Below are positions 1-8,685 of a stretch of DNA of 64,000 nucleotides, in pieces. The notes under the pieces were generated by a model. The model did not search any database. It had not been told where the DNA came from and was given only the letters and a program-made list of their open reading frames with translations. The DNA is from an uncultured Gammaproteobacteria bacterium (GTDB lineage: Bacteria > Pseudomonadota > Gammaproteobacteria > PS1 > Pseudothioglobaceae), in assembly GCA_913020715.1 (NCBI GenBank), contig CAJVZH010000001.1, positions 1 through 64,000 of the forward strand, in the 5' to 3' direction. Position 1 is the stretch's first letter. Each line of letters opens with the position of its first letter. The position numbers and the translations under genes were made by a program.

Positions 1-68
<68 letters not shown>

Positions 69-81
69 CTAAAGAGGGGCA

Positions 82-87
82 ATTATA
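82..87 (-). promoter_or_regulatory. -10 box of tRNA-fMet
   Basis: TATAAT on the minus strand lies 13 bases upstream of the mature tRNA 5' end. The bases just after it (TGCCCCTC) form a G+C-rich discriminator, a feature known from stringently controlled stable-RNA promoters. I see no good -35 box. Confidence 0.6.
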
Positions 88-261
88 CGCTTAAAAGAGC
101 TCTCCAATAAAAAACTTTTAGTGCCAATAATATTGATTAACAAATCGTTTACTTTGCTCAATAGTTTTTTCACAAGTCAACAAATGGCGCTTTAGTAAAT
201 ATGCCTTGCAAAATGAAAAATATCCACCATCAAATCTAAAATTATTAATGCAAAGGTCTCT

Positions 262-267
262 TATAAT
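262..267 (+). promoter_or_regulatory. -10 box directly before gshB (leaderless start)
   Basis: TATAAT ends six bases before the gshB ATG at 274. A typical sigma-70 start point would fall on the A of the ATG, leaving no leader. No clear -35 or Shine-Dalgarno sequence is present. Confidence 0.6.
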
Positions 268-273
268 ATTCAC

Positions 274-1230
274 ATGAAGAAAATAGCTCTGGCTGTGCTG
301 ATGGACGACATCGCTGGCATCAACCCAACAAAGGATTCATCCTTTGCAATGATGCTGGAAGCACAAAGTCGTGGCTGGGTTGTATACACCTTCGATAGCA
401 ACGATATGTATCACCAAGATGGCGCGGTTTTTGTCAATGCCCGCAAAACTTTTGTTGAGGATTCAAACGTCAACTGGCATTGTCGTGAAGACCCCAAAAC
501 AATTGCATTGAGTGATGTTGATGTCATCTTCATGCGCAAAGACCCGCCGTTTGACATGAATTACATCTACGCCACTTATCTTCTTGAGCAAGCCGAAAAC
601 AGTGGTGTTTTAGTGGTCAACAAGCCGAGCTCACTGCGCGATGCTAATGAAAAATTATTCGCTCTAAATTTCCCTCACTGCATCCCAAAAACGCTGGTGA
701 GCGCAGATATTGAGCAACTTTGCAGTTTTATTGAGGGCATGGGGGTGGGTGTTGTTAAACCACTAGACGGCATGGGCGGTACGGACATTTACAAGCTGCA
801 CAAAGGTGATGACAACATCGCTGACATCGTCTCAAGGCTGACCAATCAAGGGCAAAGGTTTATCATGGCGCAAGAATTTTTGAGTGAAATCAAAGACGGC
901 GATAAGCGTATTTTGCTCATTAATGGCAAGCCAGTTGATTACGCTTTGGCGCGCATTCCTGCCGAGGGCAACTTTAAAGGCAATCTAGCTGCAGGCGCAA
1001 CGGGGCGAGGCCAGCCACTCAGCGAACGCGATCGATACTTGTGCAAACAAATTGCACCGTTGTTGATTGAAAAAGGATTGTTATTTGTGGGTCTCGATGT
1101 CATTGGTGACTATATCACCGAGATCAACGTCACCAGCCCGACTTGCATTCGCGAACTGGACAAACAGTTTGATCTCAATATTTCTGCGCTACTTTTAGAC
1201 GAAGTCGAGACAAAACTAGCTTTGCGTTAA
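274..1230 (+). CDS. gshB: glutathione synthetase
   Basis: ATP-grasp ligase that joins gamma-glutamylcysteine and glycine to make glutathione, the second step of the cytosolic pathway. The 318-residue length is normal. The N-terminus (ending DSSFAMMLEAQ) matches the family start, so the ATG at 274 is well fixed. RKDPPFDMNYIY lies at about residues 88-99, the ATP-grasp loop KPLDGMGG at 162-169, and the C-terminal metal and substrate motif EINVTSPT near 287-294. It is a single-gene unit, convergent with the fluC gene, and the two 3' ends overlap by 15 bases. gshA is not in the window. Confidence 0.96.
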   Translation: MKKIALAVLMDDIAGINPTKDSSFAMMLEAQSRGWVVYTFDSNDMYHQDGAVFVNARKTFVEDSNVNWHCREDPKTIALSDVDVIFMRKDPPFDMNYIYATYLLEQAENSGVLVVNKPSSLRDANEKLFALNFPHCIPKTLVSADIEQLCSFIEGMGVGVVKPLDGMGGTDIYKLHKGDDNIADIVSRLTNQGQRFIMAQEFLSEIKDGDKRILLINGKPVDYALARIPAEGNFKGNLAAGATGRGQPLSERDRYLCKQIAPLLIEKGLLFVGLDVIGDYITEINVTSPTCIRELDKQFDLNISALLLDEVETKLALR

Positions 1231-1617
1231 GTCAAAACCGTATTTTGCCAGCATCACACCGAGTGCTGCAGCGAGTAACGAAAGGCCAACATTGAGCAAG
1301 ATGTTTAATAGGGCTTGCGAATAATGACCGCTACTGAGCATTTCCACCGACTCAAAAGACAGGGTCGACATTGTTGTCAGCGAACCTGTGAGCCCCACTA
1401 AAAGCATTAGGCGATACGTTTCGTTCAGCAGCGCCTTTTCTAGAATCATCACCACCAAAATACCGGCAATCAGCGAGCCCAAAACATTCGAAATTAATGT
1501 ACCGTAAGGCAGCGCCTTGCCCAGCCACTGCAGCGACAAAACACCCAAATAATAGCGGCAGCTAGCGCCGATAGTCGCGCCAACGCCAATTGCTAAAACT
1601 GTACCCACAGCGCTCAT
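1216..1617 (-). CDS. crcB: fluoride channel FluC/CrcB
   Basis: Small membrane protein of the Fluc family that exports fluoride as a dual-topology dimer. The 133 residues hold four hydrophobic segments, an N-terminal GxxIGASCRYY motif and the signature GLTGSLTTMSTLS at about residues 75-87, which carries the pore-lining polar residues. Its ATG overlaps the rarA stop codon (ATGA), so it is translated downstream of rarA. I see no fluoride riboswitch upstream. The pairing of rarA with crcB is common in proteobacteria. Confidence 0.93.
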   Translation of the reverse strand: MSAVGTVLAIGVGATIGASCRYYLGVLSLQWLGKALPYGTLISNVLGSLIAGILVVMILEKALLNETYRLMLLVGLTGSLTTMSTLSFESVEMLSSGHYSQALLNILLNVGLSLLAAALGVMLAKYGFDLTQS

Positions 1618-2867
1618 AATTTCTGCCTAAGTTGTTTCAATTTTTCCCCAATTTTAATCTCTAGGCCGCGATCGGTGGGCTGATAATAAACCTGTTCGCC
1701 CATTGCTTCAGGAAAATACGTTTGTCCAGCACTAAAACCACCGGGTTCATTATGCGCATAGCGATAACCCTCGCCATAACCCAGTTCTTCCATCAACTTG
1801 GTGCTAGCATTGCAAAGATGCGCCGGCACCTCTAGATCGCCCGTTTCCCGTGCCGCTTGCATCGCCTCATTAAAAGCCTTATAAACCGCGTTGGATTTCG
1901 GCGCGCAAGCACAAAAAACCGCTGCCTGTGCAATCGCCCTATTACCCTCTTTGTCGCCAACTCGTTCGTACACATCCCAGGCATTAAGGGTAATTTGCAA
2001 TGCCCTTGGGTCGGCATTGCCAACGTCCTCCGATGCGATCGCGAGCAATCGCCTGGCAATCACTTTCGCATCGCAGCCAGAAACCAACATTCTTGCCATC
2101 CAGTACAAAGCGCCGTCTGGCGAAGATCCACGAACCGCCTTATGAAAAGCAGAGAGCTGTTGGTAATAAATATCACCGCCTTTGTCGAAGGCGCTAATTT
2201 TTCCCTGTAAAACCTTGCCAACGTCTTTTTTATTTAACGGTTTATCATCGCCCTGAGAGAGCTGCTCAATGATGTTAATCAGTCTTCTAGCGTCACCACC
2301 GCTGGCTGCAATAACACTGTCCAGTGATCCGTCGTCTTCAAGTGCAATTTTCCTGTGCTCGATTGCTCTTGCTGCAACCACGCCGAGCTCCTGCTCATTT
2401 AATGAATTGAGGACATAAACCCTAAGTCTGGATAACAAAGCCCGATTAAGTTCAAACGAAGGATTCTCAGTGGTTGCGCCGATAAGCGTAATCAAGCCAG
2501 ATTCAATGTGAGGCAAAAACGCGTCTTGTTGCGACTTATTAAAACGATGAATTTCATCAACAAACAACACTGTGCTTTTGCCATGCTGTTGATAGCGTGC
2601 TGCGTGATCCAAGACAACCCTTAGCTCTTTGACACCATCCAAAACCGCCGACATTTGCTCAAAATGCGCGCCCACTTGCTTACAAATAATGCGCGCTAAA
2701 GTGGTTTTTCCCGTGCCAGAGGGGCCCCACAATACCATCGAGTGGAGTTGGTCTTCATTAAGCGACTTACCAAGTGGTTGGTCCGCACCAAGCAGATGTC
2801 TTTGCCCAACAAAATCCGTCAACGAATCTGGGCGCATAATCTCTGCTAGCGGCTTATAGGTAGACAT
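1614..2867 (-). CDS. rarA: replication-associated recombination protein RarA (MgsA)
   Basis: Clamp-loader-like AAA+ ATPase that acts at stalled replication forks and single-strand gaps. Length is 417 residues. Visible motifs are Walker A GPSGTGKTT at about 48-56, a Walker B/DEIH-type box (VDEIHRFNKSQQDAF) near 100-115, sensor 1 IGATTENPSF and the C-terminal tetramerisation domain beginning near 'VRGSSPDGALYWMARML'. The ATG overlaps the apbE stop by one base (TAATG), and its own stop overlaps crcB, so apbE-rarA-crcB form one transcript. In many gammaproteobacteria rarA lies next to ftsK and lolA. Here it is 6 kb away and lolA is absent. Confidence 0.96.
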   Translation of the reverse strand: MSTYKPLAEIMRPDSLTDFVGQRHLLGADQPLGKSLNEDQLHSMVLWGPSGTGKTTLARIICKQVGAHFEQMSAVLDGVKELRVVLDHAARYQQHGKSTVLFVDEIHRFNKSQQDAFLPHIESGLITLIGATTENPSFELNRALLSRLRVYVLNSLNEQELGVVAARAIEHRKIALEDDGSLDSVIAASGGDARRLINIIEQLSQGDDKPLNKKDVGKVLQGKISAFDKGGDIYYQQLSAFHKAVRGSSPDGALYWMARMLVSGCDAKVIARRLLAIASEDVGNADPRALQITLNAWDVYERVGDKEGNRAIAQAAVFCACAPKSNAVYKAFNEAMQAARETGDLEVPAHLCNASTKLMEELGYGEGYRYAHNEPGGFSAGQTYFPEAMGEQVYYQPTDRGLEIKIGEKLKQLRQKL

Positions 2868-3823
2868 TATTCTGCAAGATTAATTCTCTTTATTTGATAA
2901 TTATCATCTTTTATCACTATCAACAAAGCAGACAATTGTAATTCGTTTGCCAGCTCGATTGCCCTCTCGCTACCCATGGCCATCATGGCTGTGGCGTAGG
3001 CGTCAGCAAGGGCGCTTCGAGGGTGAATCACACTCACAGAAGCAAGATCGTTATTGGCTGGAAAGCCGCTTTTGGGGTCGAAAATATGCATGTATTTCTC
3101 GCCCTCCCAAATAAAATAATTGCGATAATTGCCGGAGGTGGCCACCGAGGCGTTATTAAGTGCAATTGGAATGGGCCGCTTATTATCCGGTCGCTCTACG
3201 CCAACAATCCATTCATCACCCTCATTTGTGCCTGAAGCATAAACCTCGCCACCAACTTCAACCAGGAAATCCTTCAACCCGGCTGCTTCAATAAGGCGCG
3301 CCACTTCGTCCACGGCATAGCCTTTAGCAATCGCCGAAAGATTCAAATGAATGTCTCTGGTTTTTTTAATTTGTCCACTGCCAAACTCGACATACTTTAT
3401 TGAGGAATTTTCGAAAGCAGCACCAACATCATCACGCTGTGGCACACTCGTGCGCCCACCCTTTGCACCAAACCCCCAAAGATCGATCAAGCGACCAATG
3501 CCCGGATCGAAAAAACCGCTTGTTTGAAGATAGATCGCCTCAGAGGTTTGCAATAACTGGAAAAACTCGTCAGAAACTTTGAGCCACTCACCAACTGGCG
3601 CCACGTTCAATCGTGAAATTTCCGAATCTGGCCGCCAAGTCGAAAAAAGCGCATTTATCTCTAATAGGCGTCGCTCAATTGCCTCGTGTTGCACGCGCTC
3701 ATCGCCCAAAACATTGATGCTATAGGTCGTGCCCATGCTTTCGCCAAGAATGTGCTCTGCCTTGTCCGTTTCGAGGCAGCCACTGAGCAGAAAAAATATC
3801 AGAATGAGACAGGTTTTACGCAT
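2867..3823 (-). CDS. apbE: FAD:protein FMN transferase, lipoprotein
   Basis: ApbE-family flavin transferase that attaches FMN covalently to threonine residues of exported or membrane redox subunits such as Nqr or Rnf. The N-terminus is a lipoprotein signal with lipobox LLSGC near residues 13-17, so the enzyme is periplasmic and membrane-tethered. Family motifs include GESMGTTYSINV, the flavin-binding NLSAIAKGYAVDEV and the C-terminal Mg-binding DAYATAMMAMG. It heads the apbE-rarA-crcB unit and is divergent from mltB, with only 12 bases between the two starts. No Nqr or Rnf genes are in the window. Confidence 0.94.
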   Translation of the reverse strand: MRKTCLILIFFLLSGCLETDKAEHILGESMGTTYSINVLGDERVQHEAIERRLLEINALFSTWRPDSEISRLNVAPVGEWLKVSDEFFQLLQTSEAIYLQTSGFFDPGIGRLIDLWGFGAKGGRTSVPQRDDVGAAFENSSIKYVEFGSGQIKKTRDIHLNLSAIAKGYAVDEVARLIEAAGLKDFLVEVGGEVYASGTNEGDEWIVGVERPDNKRPIPIALNNASVATSGNYRNYFIWEGEKYMHIFDPKSGFPANNDLASVSVIHPRSALADAYATAMMAMGSERAIELANELQLSALLIVIKDDNYQIKRINLAE

Positions 3824-3829
3824 TATAAT
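3824..3829 (+). promoter_or_regulatory. -10 box directly before mltB (leaderless start)
   Basis: TATAAT ends six bases before the mltB ATG at 3836 and overlaps the 5' end of the divergent apbE. The spacing puts the expected transcription start on the ATG itself. Confidence 0.55.
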
Positions 3830-3835
3830 TTGCCC

Positions 3836-5002
3836 ATGTTTTTACGCTTTATTTTCCTTGTTTTACTCTCTTCGAGCGTTTTAGCTAGCTCTCACTCTTT
3901 TGAAGACTTTCTAAACAATCTCCATCAACTTGCTACCGAGCAAGGCGTCTCAAAAGCCACTGTTGATCGGGCGTTTTATCAGCTCACGCCTAATCTCGAT
4001 ATATTGGAGTCCGACCGCTCTCAAGCGGAATTCAGCCAAAACTTTTGGAATTATCTTGGCAAAAGAGTCAGTCAATATCGCCTGGACAATGGTTATGATA
4101 CATTAAAACAAAACCGCTCATTACTTAACAAAACCTATCAACAGTACGGTGTTCCAGCGCACGTTCTAGTGTCTTTTTTGGGACTTGAGAGCAACTACGG
4201 CAACAACACCGGTAGCTACAGTTTGGTGCGCTCTCTGGCGACGCTTGCTTACGACCCTAGGCGGTCTGTTTTTTTTACCTCCGAGCTTATCGCACTGTTA
4301 AAACTTATTGACGACGGCAAGGTGCCGCTGGAGGCAACAGGCTCTTGGGCGGGTGCAATGGGCGCTGTGCAGTTTATGCCAAGCAATGTTATCGCCTACG
4401 GTGTTGATGCGGATAATGATGGCAAAATTGATTTATGGAATAATCAGGCCGACATTTTGGCCAGTGCTGCCAATTTCCTTGAGCATCTCGGCTGGAACCG
4501 CGGTGAAAAATGGGGTCGTGAGGTCACAATTTCTGAGGACTTTAACTACGAGTTTGTTGGATTAAAGACCAAGAAACAGCTTGATGAATGGCAGACGCTC
4601 GGCATTCGAAGCGCCAATCGCTCTAACTTGCCTGAGTCGAGTATGGCTGCTTCTCTGATTTTACCGATGGGCTATAAAGGGCCGGCTTTTCTTGTTTATC
4701 AAAACTTCCGCTCAATACTGGGCTGGAACCACTCCACTTTATACGCCCTGGCGGTTGGACACTTAGCTGACAGATTAAGTGGCGGTGGATCGTTATTGGC
4801 GACACCAATTGATGAGCCGTTGCTCAAAAGAGACGACGTAATGGCTATTCAGCAAACGCTAAGCTTGCTCGGCTATGACGCGGGCGAGGCTGATGGTATT
4901 GCGGGTCCAAAAACACGCGCCGCAGCTAAAGATTTTCAAAAAGATATCGGCATGGTTGCTGACGGCTACGTCGGCTACGAACTGTTTCAAAGATTGCAAT
5001 GA
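3836..5002 (+). CDS. mltB: lytic murein transglycosylase B with peptidoglycan-binding domain
   Basis: MltB-family enzyme that cleaves the MurNAc-GlcNAc bond of peptidoglycan in the periplasm. I place the start at the ATG at 3836, because the protein then opens with a signal peptide (MFLRFIFLVLLSSSVLASS). The longer upstream frame runs through apbE and has no family match. The catalytic glutamate lies in LESNYGNNTGSY, followed by GSWAGAMGAVQFMPSN. Residues from about 330 form a C-terminal PG_binding_1 repeat (AIQQTLSLLGYDAGEADGIA). Total 388 residues. The stop overlaps the ruvX ATG by four bases. Confidence 0.93.
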   Translation: MFLRFIFLVLLSSSVLASSHSFEDFLNNLHQLATEQGVSKATVDRAFYQLTPNLDILESDRSQAEFSQNFWNYLGKRVSQYRLDNGYDTLKQNRSLLNKTYQQYGVPAHVLVSFLGLESNYGNNTGSYSLVRSLATLAYDPRRSVFFTSELIALLKLIDDGKVPLEATGSWAGAMGAVQFMPSNVIAYGVDADNDGKIDLWNNQADILASAANFLEHLGWNRGEKWGREVTISEDFNYEFVGLKTKKQLDEWQTLGIRSANRSNLPESSMAASLILPMGYKGPAFLVYQNFRSILGWNHSTLYALAVGHLADRLSGGGSLLATPIDEPLLKRDDVMAIQQTLSLLGYDAGEADGIAGPKTRAAAKDFQKDIGMVADGYVGYELFQRLQ

Positions 5003-5427
5003 CCATTCAAACCTATTTGGGTTTTGATGTGGGCACAAAACGCACCGGTATAGCCATTGCCAACAGCTTAACAGCTCAAGCGAGTGGCATTGATACGGTA
5101 AGGCACAATAAAAATGGCTCCACTAACTGGGGCGCAATTGAGCAAATTATCGCCAAACACCCCGCCAACTTATTTGTTGTTGGCATGCCTTACGACAAAG
5201 AAGGCAAAGAGCAAGAAATGACTTTTATTGCGCGCTCGTTTGGCAAAAAAATGAGTGAGCGATTCGATACAGAAGTTGTCTTCGTAGACGAGTATTTATC
5301 TTCTTCAGAAGCAAAAAACCAATTAAAATGGCACTACGCGCACAGTAACGCCGATAGGGGCGATGTTGATATGCGCTCTGCTCAACTCATATTACAAACT
5401 TGGCTCAATGAATCCCGAATCGATTAG
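4999..5427 (+). CDS. ruvX: RuvX/YqgF family RNase H-fold nuclease
   Basis: RNase H-fold protein of the YqgF family, implicated in 16S rRNA 5' maturation and formerly predicted as a Holliday junction resolvase. Length is 142 residues. GFDVGTKRTGIAIA at 8-21 carries the first catalytic aspartate, VVGMPYDKEGK the second strand region, and VDEYLSSSEA plus DMRSAQLIL the C-terminal acidic motif. It is translationally coupled to mltB (ATGA overlap) and overlaps the pyrB start by 20 bases. The ruvX-pyrB order is common in gammaproteobacteria, usually with pyrR between them, which is missing here. Confidence 0.93.
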   Translation: MTIQTYLGFDVGTKRTGIAIANSLTAQASGIDTVRHNKNGSTNWGAIEQIIAKHPANLFVVGMPYDKEGKEQEMTFIARSFGKKMSERFDTEVVFVDEYLSSSEAKNQLKWHYAHSNADRGDVDMRSAQLILQTWLNESRID

Positions 5428-6370
5428 CAACGACCCACAGCTAGACGCCTCAGGAAAACTCATTCACCTATTGGGCTTAAAAGGCCTTCCAAAAACAAAG
5501 CTCGAGCACATACTTGATGTTGCTAACGACCTATTGGACAGCAAGGGCAATCTAAAAAAATCAAAGGCGCTTGACGATATGTCGGTGGCGAATTTATTTT
5601 TCGAGCCCTCAACTCGAACTCGAAACACCTTTGAAATTGCCGCCAAACGCACCAGCGCCAACACCATCAACGTTGATCTTGCCAACTCAGCAACCAAGAA
5701 AAACGAAACATTGATGGACACCATGCAAACGCTTAAGGCGATGCAAATCGACATGTTCGTCATCCGCCACAAAGAAAGTGGCTTGCCACACCGCATTGCT
5801 AGCAACATTGATGGTGTTGCCATTATTAACGCCGGTGATGGCACAAACGCCCACCCGACACAAGCACTTCTAGACATGCTGACCATTCGCCAACACAAAG
5901 GCTCATTTGATAATTTATCGGTAGCAATTATTGGTGATATTCGCCATTCACGTGTGGCACACTCAGATATGCAAGCATTAAGCGCCTTGGGTGTTAAAGA
6001 TATTCGCTTAGTTGCACCTGAAAACCTGCAATTTAACGGTGAGGCGCCCGAAGGTGTCAGCTGTTTTGATAACTTACAAGAAGGCATTGAGAATGTTGAC
6101 GTGGTGATGGCGCTTAGACTGCAAAAAGAGCGAATGATGTCAGCAGACATCCCAAATGAGCAAGTCTATTTTGAGACTTTCGGACTAACAGACAAAAAAC
6201 TAAAGCTCGCCAAACCAGATGCCATTGTTATGCACCCTGGCCCTGTCAATCGTGGCATCGAGCTTGACTCGGGCGTTGCAGATGGGCCTCAATCGGTTAT
6301 TCTACAGCAGGTAACTAACGGCATTGCCATTAGAATGGCGGTAATGGTTGTATTAGCGGGCAAGGCGTAA
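5408..6370 (+). CDS. pyrB: aspartate carbamoyltransferase catalytic subunit
   Basis: Makes carbamoyl-aspartate in de novo pyrimidine synthesis. The chosen ATG at 5408 gives 320 residues starting MNPESISND. The frame stays open further upstream but only inside ruvX. The carbamoyl-phosphate site FEPSTRTRNTF lies at about 65-75, HPTQALLD near 150, and the active-site loop MHPGPVNRG near 275. It follows the pattern of class A/B catalytic chains, which in this arrangement usually associate with an inactive PyrC-like chain. No pyrI or pyrC' is adjacent. The active-type pyrC is at 45.3 kb. Confidence 0.96.
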   Translation: MNPESISNDPQLDASGKLIHLLGLKGLPKTKLEHILDVANDLLDSKGNLKKSKALDDMSVANLFFEPSTRTRNTFEIAAKRTSANTINVDLANSATKKNETLMDTMQTLKAMQIDMFVIRHKESGLPHRIASNIDGVAIINAGDGTNAHPTQALLDMLTIRQHKGSFDNLSVAIIGDIRHSRVAHSDMQALSALGVKDIRLVAPENLQFNGEAPEGVSCFDNLQEGIENVDVVMALRLQKERMMSADIPNEQVYFETFGLTDKKLKLAKPDAIVMHPGPVNRGIELDSGVADGPQSVILQQVTNGIAIRMAVMVVLAGKA

Positions 6371-6373
6371 CTT

Positions 6374-6931
6374 ATGAGCGAAACAATTGACTACGATATC
6401 TTTAAAGACGTATTGCACGGCCTTAATACTGACGACACGATTAGCTCTGCGCACGGCATTCTCTGTGGCTTTGCCTGCGTTAAACCCGATGTCACTATCG
6501 ATAACTGGCTGAGCGAAGTTTTAGTCAATATCGATCTTAATAACCTTAGTGAAAAAGAGGCTTTTGGGCGCCTTGCTGAGATCTTCAACAACACCAACGA
6601 ACAACTTGCCGATCCAACACTGAATTTTTCATTGTTGATTGCGGACGACTCGCATACACTTCGTGAGCAAGCGTACACATTGGTTGAGTGGTGTCAAGGT
6701 TTCTTGGTTGGGCTCGGATTAAGCGAAGTTCAAGCCAGTGATGAAGAGGTGCTGGAAATGATAAAGGACATTAGTGAAATTTCGCAGCTGGACGCCGAAT
6801 TGCTAGAAAACGAAGACAACGCTGAAGATCTAAACGAAATCGTTGAATTTGTGAGAATGGCGGTGTTACTGATTCAAGAAACACTACAGCCCTCAAAACA
6901 AGACTACATTAGTCCTGACTTACTGCACTAG
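6374..6931 (+). CDS. YgfB/YecA (UPF0149) family protein
   Basis: All-helical UPF0149 family protein of 185 residues and uncertain function. Members regulate downstream genes in Pseudomonas or sit beside pepP. Family features are the opening helix segment DYDIFKDVLHGLN, the AHGILCGFAC motif near residue 26-35 and WCQGFLVGLGL near 100-110, followed by a highly acidic stretch. It starts three bases after pyrB without a Shine-Dalgarno sequence, so it probably relies on translation of pyrB. It is not in its usual place next to pepP/ubiH. Confidence 0.85.
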   Translation: MSETIDYDIFKDVLHGLNTDDTISSAHGILCGFACVKPDVTIDNWLSEVLVNIDLNNLSEKEAFGRLAEIFNNTNEQLADPTLNFSLLIADDSHTLREQAYTLVEWCQGFLVGLGLSEVQASDEEVLEMIKDISEISQLDAELLENEDNAEDLNEIVEFVRMAVLLIQETLQPSKQDYISPDLLH

Positions 6932-7170
6932 TTCCACCAGTCGCCAAAACAAGGCTCACTCGTATACTCAACACAACCAAGCTCGTTACTTGCTGTGCAC
7001 CTGACACTTTGCCCGCCAGAAGGGCTTTCTACACAGCGGCCATAGTCATAACTTTCGCCTAAAAACTGTTCAGCCCAATACCAGCCAGGGGCAATCTCTT
7101 TGCCGCTATAGGACGTACACGATTGCAATAGAAGACAGCACAAAATCAATGCCGAATTAAACAACTTCAA
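6928..7170 (-). CDS. small lipoprotein of unknown function
   Basis: 80-residue protein with a convincing lipoprotein signal: MKLFNSALILCCLLLQSC, with the lipobox cysteine at 18. The mature part is rich in cysteine (four) and aromatic residues (WYWAEQFLG, FGDWWN), which suggests a disulfide-stabilised envelope peptide. It converges on ygfB, with the stops overlapping by four bases. An upstream GGAGGG (7172-7177) serves as ribosome-binding site but lies very close to the ATG. I recognise no family. Confidence 0.65.
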   Translation of the reverse strand: MKLFNSALILCCLLLQSCTSYSGKEIAPGWYWAEQFLGESYDYGRCVESPSGGQSVRCTASNELGCVEYTSEPCFGDWWN

Positions 7171-7181
7171 AACCCCCTCCT

Positions 7182-7478
7182 TTACTGGTTGTACTTGTGC
7201 AACAAGCGCTCAAGAATATCGACAAACAAGTATATATCTTCAAATGAGTTGTACAGCGGCACTGCTGCAACTCGTATGACACTCGGATAGCGCCAATCAC
7301 AAATCACCCCGTTTTGCTCTAATTCGTCAAACACCTGCTTGCCATCAGCTATCAACATTTTAAGAGAAAGTTGGCAGCCTCTTTCTTCTAGGTTTTCAGG
7401 AGTTATCAACATTGCTTTAAATAAAGACTCGCAATTATTGACTTCATTGAATTGTGGGCTTGATATGATGACATGGCA
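7182..7478 (-). pseudogene. kynureninase C-terminal remnant
   Basis: The minus-strand frame encodes the last quarter of kynureninase (KynU), the PLP enzyme that cleaves kynurenine to anthranilate and alanine. Recognisable blocks are ITPENLEERGCQLSL, VFDELEQNGVICDWRYP and VIRVAAVPLYNSFEDIYLFV, all near-textbook for the family's C-terminus. Only about 76 residues follow the sole ATG (7412). The frame stays open upstream to a stop codon near 7476, but the catalytic lysine domain of a protein of about 420 residues is gone. It therefore looks like a deletion scar beside tRNA-Phe, not a working gene. Confidence 0.8.
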
Positions 7479-7482
7479 TCAT

Positions 7483-7527
7483 ACCAAAAAAAACCGAGTT
7501 AAAGCAATAGAGCTCGAACTCGGTTTT
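7483..7527 (-). terminator. rho-independent terminator of tRNA-Phe
   Basis: Arms AAAACCGAGTT and AACTCGGTTTT pair across a 16-base loop. On the minus strand the hairpin ends in a run of Ts, just downstream of tRNA-Phe. Confidence 0.75.
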
Positions 7528-7532
7528 GAAGA

Positions 7533-7608
7533 TGGTGGCCAAACCTGGAATTGAACCAGGGACACAGGGATTTTCAATCCCTTGCTCTACCAACTGAGCT
7601 ATTTGGCC
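7533..7608 (-). tRNA. tRNA-Phe (GAA), CCA encoded
   Basis: Complete cloverleaf on the minus strand. The acceptor arms GGCCAAA and TTTGGCC pair perfectly, the D-arm is AGCTCAGTTGGTAGAGC, the anticodon loop TTGAAAA gives GAA, the T-loop is GGTTCAATTCC, and a genomic CCA follows. Confidence 0.97.
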
Positions 7609-7619
7609 AAAAACGTGAA

Positions 7620-7625
7620 ATTATA
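7620..7625 (-). promoter_or_regulatory. -10 box of tRNA-Phe
   Basis: TATAAT on the minus strand, 11 bases upstream of the tRNA 5' end. The -35 region is not recognisable. Confidence 0.5.
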
Positions 7626-7668
7626 CACAAAATACAATCGAACTTTTCTCTCGATAATGCTTTGTTAT

Positions 7669-8661
<993 letters not shown>

Positions 8662-8685
8662 TCACACAAAAATCTCTAAACCACC

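Noticed and set aside
3686-3835. An N-terminal extension of MltB
   Set aside because: The extension runs antisense through apbE and lacks family similarity. The ATG at 3836 gives a proper signal peptide.
5464-6150. A 228-codon antisense frame over pyrB
   Set aside because: It is a shadow of the real gene. pyrB has all catalytic motifs on the plus strand, and the antisense product shows no domain features.
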